Shown: positions 6,581-10,343 of the stretch, piece by piece
Layout of the letters: every line of letters begins with the position of its first letter
Numbering within the stretch: the stretch's first letter is position 1
NCBI GenBank assembly: GCA_026770615.1
Contig: MU631410.1
Span: forward strand, 1 to 10,343
Length of the DNA stretch: 10,343 nucleotides
DNA from: Pavlovales sp. CCMP2436
Taxonomy: Eukaryota > Haptophyta > Pavlovophyceae > Pavlovales
Direction of reading: 5' to 3'
The notes under the pieces: model-generated
Database searches by the model: none
Seen by the model: only the letters and a program-made list of their open reading frames with translations
What the model was told of the DNA's origin: nothing
Translations under genes and position numbers: made by a program

Positions 6581-6940
6581 CTACGACTTACTTACAAAAG
6601 AAAAGGGCAGCAGGCAGTGGGTTGCAGACATTCTGTCTCAGAAGTGGTCGACTCCGAGCGTGTAGGCGCGACGACGTTCGGTCACCCAGGCGGCATGTAG
6701 TCACCCAGGCGGCATACTTAGGCGCCGATCCCAAACCGTGTCTCCCTGCGGAGGTGGTACGCGCCCTCAGCCCACTCGTCGGGGTTGCCGTCGTCGTCGC
6801 TGTCAGTGCGTGTGCCGCCGCCGTTGCCGGTAGGACTCCCGAGGGTCGTCTCACCTGAACCTTGCACCTTAACCTCACCTGCACGTGGATCCTCGTCTCA
6901 CCTCGACCGAGTTGACCTGGTAGGCTGGTACCTGGTCCCG
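6581..6940. promoter_or_regulatory. Divergent spacer, probable promoter region for the plus-strand gene
   Basis: This region lies between the 5' ends of the minus-strand block and the plus-strand gene. It holds a 19-bp-period direct repeat (GTCACCCAGGCGGCAT at 6681-6696 and 6700-6715) and three copies of CTCACCT (6850-6856, 6874-6880, 6897-6903). On the minus strand the latter read AGGTGAG, that is, good splice donors. No TATA box is evident. Its role as a promoter is inferred from position only. Confidence 0.4.
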
Positions 6941-9094
6941 ATGGTGGACGGCAGGGTGCCGGCGGTCGCAGTGCCGGTCAGCGAGGCGATCATCGCCGCG
7001 GCGAACGCCGCGGCCGCCGCGGCCGGCACGTCTGTCCTTCTCGATGACTTCGCCCGCTATCTCGACACCAACGGCGTGCTCTCGGCCGCGACGAAGTCAG
7101 CTGCAACCGCGGTCTGCAACAAGCTCACACGGGACCTCAAGCGGTCGGGCGTCTTGAGCCAGAGCAAGAATGCGGTCAAGGTCGTCGCCGAGCTCTACGA
7201 GGTCTGGTGCGCCAAGCGCTCATCCCCGGAGACGCCGAGCGCGGCGCCGAGGGCGGGCGGCGAGCGCAGGTTGCCCCACGGCGGTACCGAGCGCGCCGCT
7301 GAGCGCGCCGCCGCACCCTCGGGAGCGAACACATCGGCCGCCGCGCTGGATGCCGCCTCGGCGGCGGCGAGCGCGGTGAAGAAGCGCAGATTGGAGGTTG
7401 TGGATGAGGAGGAGGCGGCGGAGCTATTGGTGATTGAGAGGAAGTACGGGTTCAGCGACGACGAGCTGCACGCCGCGGAGATTGCGCTGGAGCGATTTGC
7501 ACGCGGCCTCGAGGAAAACGAGCTGGGCGGCGGCCGTGGCGACGACAGCACGCAAGCCGGCGGTGGCGATGACGGCACGCGTGCTCGCGAGCTCGGGGCT
7601 ATTGTAGCCGCCACGCAAAAGGTGTGGGATGGACAGGAAGCGCGCATGCGCACTGCACTCGTCGGTGCCGCTGCGTCGGCAATTGATAGCGCAGCGCGCA
7701 AGCTCGGAATCAACCTGCGCGACCATATCGACAACTTCAACTCGCAAGCGGACGCACAATTGTGCGAGCTGTACATCAGCTTCTGCGCACAGCTCAAGGA
7801 GCGCGTGTGGGACGTCCCCGAGGGTGGTCTCGGTGATGTGCACGACTTTCGACGCAAGATCACGGACGTTATGAACGTCATGCTAGCCCTCCGCACGAAT
7901 CAGTCGGCCGGCAGCCTTCGCTTCCCAGAACACACCAAAGTGCGCGCCACTGCCTGCCCTAGCGTTTCCAGCCCTCGCGCTACTATCCTAGCGCTTCTAT
8001 CCTAGCCCTAGCGCTACTAGCCCTAACCCACAGCCCTAGCCACTGACACCACGCACTTGTCTGATGCGCACACTCGCCCCGCTGCAGAACGTGATTCTCA
8101 ACACTTTGAAAATGTTCATCCACTTCTCCGTGTCGATTGGCAGCATGGATCGCGACAACATGGCGGATGACGACCGCGACCAGGTCCTGCAGGAGCTCCT
8201 TGAGGACGCCGAGAAAGCTATCAACGGCGACCAACAGGCGTGCGACCAACTGCACATTCGCTTCGCCGATACCACCGAACAGCACGCTGCGCAGTTTCTG
8301 GCGATCTTAGCAAACGGGCGGCCAGACGAGAGGGCGTGCTACCTTGGTGAGCAAGCTGGCAAGGGCAAGAGAACTGCGCGCACATCCACGTTCGGCGATG
8401 GGATGTTGCCCGCCACACTGGTGATTTTATTATATTTATAATAATAAACATGTTTTGCTCGTGCTTATTGCCCGGAACACTGGTGATATTATAGGTAATT
8501 AAGTTTATTGTGATTTTTTTATAAATTAAAAAACTTCCTGACACAGTTGATGATGAAATTAAGAATCTAGTATTAGGGTTGTTAAATTCACTATACTTTA
8601 TTTGTGCTTACTATAATAATATTATGTTTATTGTAAATATTAATAAACAGGCAAAAGCGGCTTCTGCTGCCCGTGTCGCTTTTAATATCCTCGGCATCGT
8701 CGGTAAGCACGTGGCCGGCGAGCACTGCTCTGGCACTCCATTCTGCTTGGATGCGTTCTATCAGCTGCTGCTCTCTCGCAGGAAGCAAGCCGCTGCCTGC
8801 GGTACGTGCGGGGTGCAGTGTAGGCCCAACCTCTAAAGCACAGTGTAGGCCCAGCTCGTGTTCTCACATTCTTCACCCCCGCCCTCCTGTCACATTCCTA
8901 TTTACTTAGGTGTGGTGAGCAAGCACGCGCAAGGATTTACGCATGACGACCTGCTCAACTTTGAGAAGGCGACCCTCTGCCCCCGAAACTTCTGGTGGTG
9001 CTACGGCGTGGAGATTTGGAACGCAGGCCATTCGGACCCTGGCCTCGGGATTCGCCTCAAAAACGACGAGCAGCACGCGTCCTTTGCGGTATGA
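6941..9094 (+). CDS. Unrecognised 528-residue protein, four exons
   Basis: Exons 6941-7939, 8088-8346, 8658-8801 and 8910-9094. All joins keep phase (0, 1, 1), and the sum is an exact multiple of three ending in TGA. The first in-frame ATG is 6941. Residues 1-93 form an Ala-rich helical domain (LDDFARYLDTNGVLSAATKS, then an RDLKRSGVLSQ stretch). Residues 95-145 are a low-complexity Ala/Pro/Arg linker. KKRR at about 147-150 may be a nuclear signal. An acidic helical segment and a Gly/Asp linker follow, then a helical domain (WDGQEARMRTALVGAAASAI onward). Exons 2-4 look well conserved in style, with Cys and Trp (CLDAFYQLLLSRRKQAAAC; CPRNFWWCYGVEIW). I do not recognise a family, catalytic motif or membrane segment. 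The C-terminus is uncertain, because GCG|GTATGAG at 9089 would also serve as a splice donor. It is transcribed away from the polymerase relic; whether they share an origin is unknown. Confidence 0.65.
7940..8087 (+). other. Intron 1 of the plus-strand gene
   Basis: Donor AAA|GTGCGC at 7940, CTGAC at about 8043, acceptor CGCTGCAG ending at 8087, phase 0. 148 bp. Filled with CCCTAG/CCCTAA-like repeats. Confidence 0.65.
7955..8040 (+). repeat. Telomere-like CCCTAGC repeats, inside intron 1
   Basis: Degenerate copies of CCCTAGC, CCCTAACCC and GCGCTACTA. The same vocabulary (CCCTAGCC, GCTACTAG) returns at 9098-9210 just past the last exon. This is interstitial and imperfect, so not a telomere. 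Confidence 0.65.
8347..8657 (+). other. Intron 2 of the plus-strand gene, long and AT-rich
   Basis: Donor TTG|GTGAGC at 8347; acceptor ACAGGCAAAAG ending at 8657 is needed for phase 1 (the nearer CAG at 8650 gives a stop). At 311 bp it is twice the usual length here and much more AT-rich from about 8415 on. It contains a duplicated 20-bp block, GCCCGnnACACTGGTGAT, near 8407 and 8470. Confidence 0.55.
8443..8448 (+). terminator. Candidate intronic poly(A) signal
   Basis: If intron 2 is retained, the frame runs on to a TAA at 8439-8441. AATAAA follows at once at 8443-8448, then a GT-rich stretch (TGTTTTGCTCGTGCTT). This would make a shorter protein ending after exon 2 plus about 31 residues. 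Function is inferred. Confidence 0.35.
8802..8909 (+). other. Intron 3 of the plus-strand gene
   Basis: Donor TGCG|GTACGT at 8802, C/T-rich tract, acceptor TTTACTTAG ending at 8909, phase 1. 108 bp. A second phase-1 donor, GTCG|GTAAGC at 8702, lies within exon 3. The duplicated CAGTGTAGGCCCA (near 8816 and 8841) is internal to the intron. Confidence 0.65.
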
Positions 9095-9218
9095 GCCCTA
9101 GCCTTAGCCCTGGTGCTACTAGTCCTAGCCCTAGCCCGAGTGATATAAGCCATACACATTCATTTCAAATCATCTCTTGGCCTTGCGCTAGCCCTAAAAC
9201 TCTTGCACTATACCCCTC
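9095..9218 (+). repeat. CCCTAG-like degenerate repeats after the gene
   Basis: CCCTAGCCTTAGCCCT, GCTACTAGTCCTAGCCCTAG and GCGCTAGCCCTAAAAC strings resemble the filling of intron 1. This region could be the start of a further intron (GTATGAG donor at 9089) or the 3' flank; no downstream exon is visible in the window. Confidence 0.55.
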
Positions 9219-9640
9219 ACACTAGCCCCCCCCCCTCCCCCCCTGTATTTAAGCGATATTGAAAGACGCCCTAATAGTAATAGTAACAGTACTAATAATA
9301 ATGAATTTTCCGTGCGCATCAATAGCGTCATCGCCGGCAGGTATAATAATATTAGGGTAAAGTAGTAATAATAGTAATAATACCAATAAGTACCCATAAG
9401 TACCCTACACCTCACATACCGAAGGCCCATAAGAAAAACCCCAATAATACCCAGTATTTATTTAACAAACCCCCCCCCAATCCCACTTCACTGTTGATCA
9501 TCATCATCCTCATCATCATCATCATCATCATCATTAAAAAAAACCACTAACCCTGACCTTAACCCTTAATTAGCTCCCCCCCTCCCCCCCCTCTCCGCCG
9601 CGCGCGCGTGCGCGTGCGCTAATTATTAATATGAATAATT
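9219..9640. repeat. Low-complexity DNA: C-tracts, TAATAG runs, TCA microsatellite, CG-alternating tract
   Basis: No gene seen. Contents: C-tracts split by single T (about 9224-9243, 9470-9478, 9575-9591), AATAGT/AATAAT runs, (ATC)n from 9497 to 9534, and an alternating pyrimidine-purine tract CGCCGCGCGCGCGTGCGCGT at about 9596-9619 that could adopt Z-form DNA. Confidence 0.75.
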
Positions 9641-9925
9641 ATATTATATTTAATAATAATAACTCCTACCATTTATCATGCATACCCCCCCCCTCCCCCC
9701 CGCACGCTAATGACAAACAGAAATCATTATATTATGTTTAATAGTACAAACCCCTACCATGAACCATGCTCAGCAAATTCGAATCAACCCCCCCCCCCCG
9801 CTGATAATTAACATAAATAGTTATATTATGTTTAATAATACTAACCCCTACCATTTATCATGCTTCACAAATTTGAAATTCTGATCACCCCCCCCCAGCA
9901 AATGACGAACATGGGTAATTATATT

Positions 9926-9984
9926 TATGATAGGGATTCAAGCTGGCGTCTGACTGTTCTGAATGTTGTTCTGGTCTGAGCGAT
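9926..9984. mobile_element. 59-bp insertion in the satellite, copy of the 2525-2587 unit
   Basis: Comparison with the neighbouring satellite unit shows an intact junction ATATT|ATGTTTA split by about 59 bp (TATGATAGGGATTCAAGCTG at the left). The insert, with a few bases of flank, is the reverse complement of 2525-2587 with apparently one mismatch. Flanking duplication is at most AT. No coding capacity. Confidence 0.8.
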
Positions 9985-10021
9985 ATGTTTAGCAATACTA
10001 ACCCCTACCATTAACCATGCT

Positions 10022-10176
10022 CCGGCTCTTAGAAAGCCCCGCAGGGCCCCCGGGGGCCCCGCCGGAGGCGCCTATGTGACTAACATATAACTAACTTGTC
10101 ACATAGCCCGGGGCCCCACGGGGCCCCACGGATACCGCGGATAATCCCCGTACGTTACGCCTTTTCTAAGAGCCGG
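10022..10176. mobile_element. 155-bp MITE with 8-bp target duplication
   Basis: Terminal inverted repeats CCGGCTCTTAGAAA (10022-10035) and TTTCTAAGAGCCGG (10163-10176) are flanked by perfect direct repeats ACCATGCT at 10014-10021 and 10177-10184. The interior has G/C palindromic runs and an inner inverted pair, CTATGTGAC (10072-10080) with GTCACATAG (10098-10106). It has no open frame of note. An 8-bp duplication fits hAT, P or Merlin-type transposases; the source transposase is not in this window. Confidence 0.9.
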
Positions 10177-10343
10177 ACCATGCTTACCAATTTCTGTCCC
10201 CCCTCCCCCACCCACCCCACCCCGCGCTTATGACAAAAATTAATAATAATTTAATAGTACAAACTCCTACCATTAACTATGCTCAGCAAATTCTAATCAA
10301 CCCCCCCCCCCTCCCCCGCTGACAAATATAAATAATAAATTTA

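Larger units (their letters stand above)
9640..10343. repeat. AT/C-tract satellite array, about 95-bp period
   Basis: Each unit has TATATTATGTTTAATA, then CCCCTACCATtaaCCATGC, then CAGCAAATTCGAATCA, then a C-tract of 9-17 bases often broken by T, then GCTGATAA or GCTGACAA. The CTACCAT landmark falls at about 9666, 9755, 9848, 10005 and 10268. The gaps of 157 and 263 become about 97 and 100 when the two insertions at 9926-9984 and 10022-10184 are subtracted. The array runs off the right edge. Confidence 0.85.

Noticed and set aside
7195..7896. 233-codon minus-strand open frame under exon 1 of the plus-strand gene
   Set aside because: Ser/Ala/Arg-rich shadow of a GC-rich coding exon; the plus-strand reading has phase-consistent splicing.
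7955..9218. A true telomere or chromosome end
   Set aside because: The CCCTAG/CCCTAA strings are short, degenerate and internal, with coding exons and satellite on both sides.
9640..10343. CRISPR array
   Set aside because: Units are AT-rich with C-tracts, diverged throughout and without alternating constant repeats and unique spacers; the setting is eukaryotic.

Overview
The window looks like nuclear DNA of a eukaryote, most likely a GC-rich protist or alga. Its coding stretches are GC-rich and carry spliceosomal introns (GTGAGT/GTGAGC donors, C/T-rich tracts, CAG or TAG acceptors). Five of the six best-supported introns are 108-150 bp. The intergenic DNA is AT-rich and full of short inverted-repeat elements, C-tracts, satellites and CCCTAG/CCCTAA-like strings. 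I cannot name the organism; a haptophyte, stramenopile or prasinophyte alga is a guess only.

Layout. Bases 1-684 hold the first part of an unrecognised minus-strand gene whose reading frame switches once. About 685-3765 has no convincing gene and is a graveyard of short repeats: a 171-bp terminal-inverted-repeat element and a decayed relative, a duplicated 150-bp repeat, three copies of a 60-85 bp unit and several foldbacks. Bases 3913-5487 (minus) hold a probable four-exon gene for a helical, Pro/Gln-rich, then Cys-rich protein. Its three introns are phase-consistent, and an in-frame TAG splits the Cys-rich domain. About 5904-6580 (minus) is a decayed fragment of a type-2 family B DNA polymerase (the protein-primed kind found in Polinton/Maverick and Polinton-like viral elements, adenoviruses and linear plasmids). 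It has a frameshift, an in-frame TAG and damaged catalytic motifs. The bases between it and the Cys-rich gene are open in the same frame but unassigned. A roughly 360-bp divergent spacer separates this block from a plus-strand four-exon gene at 6941-9094, predicted to encode 528 residues with a basic KKRR stretch and no family I recognise. From about 9220 to the end lie C-tract/AT-rich low-complexity DNA and a roughly 95-bp satellite array.

The satellite acts as a clock. Two foreign insertions interrupt its period: a 59-bp unit nearly identical to one 7.4 kb away, and a 155-bp inverted-repeat element flanked by a perfect 8-bp duplication. Removing both restores the spacing.

Together the polymerase relic, the flanking genes without recognisable relatives and the repeat-rich surroundings fit an old, decaying integrated virus-like or Polinton-like element next to or mixed with host genes. 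The polymerase assignment rests on recalled family motifs; the gene models rest on splice-site phase agreement; the link between them is inference.
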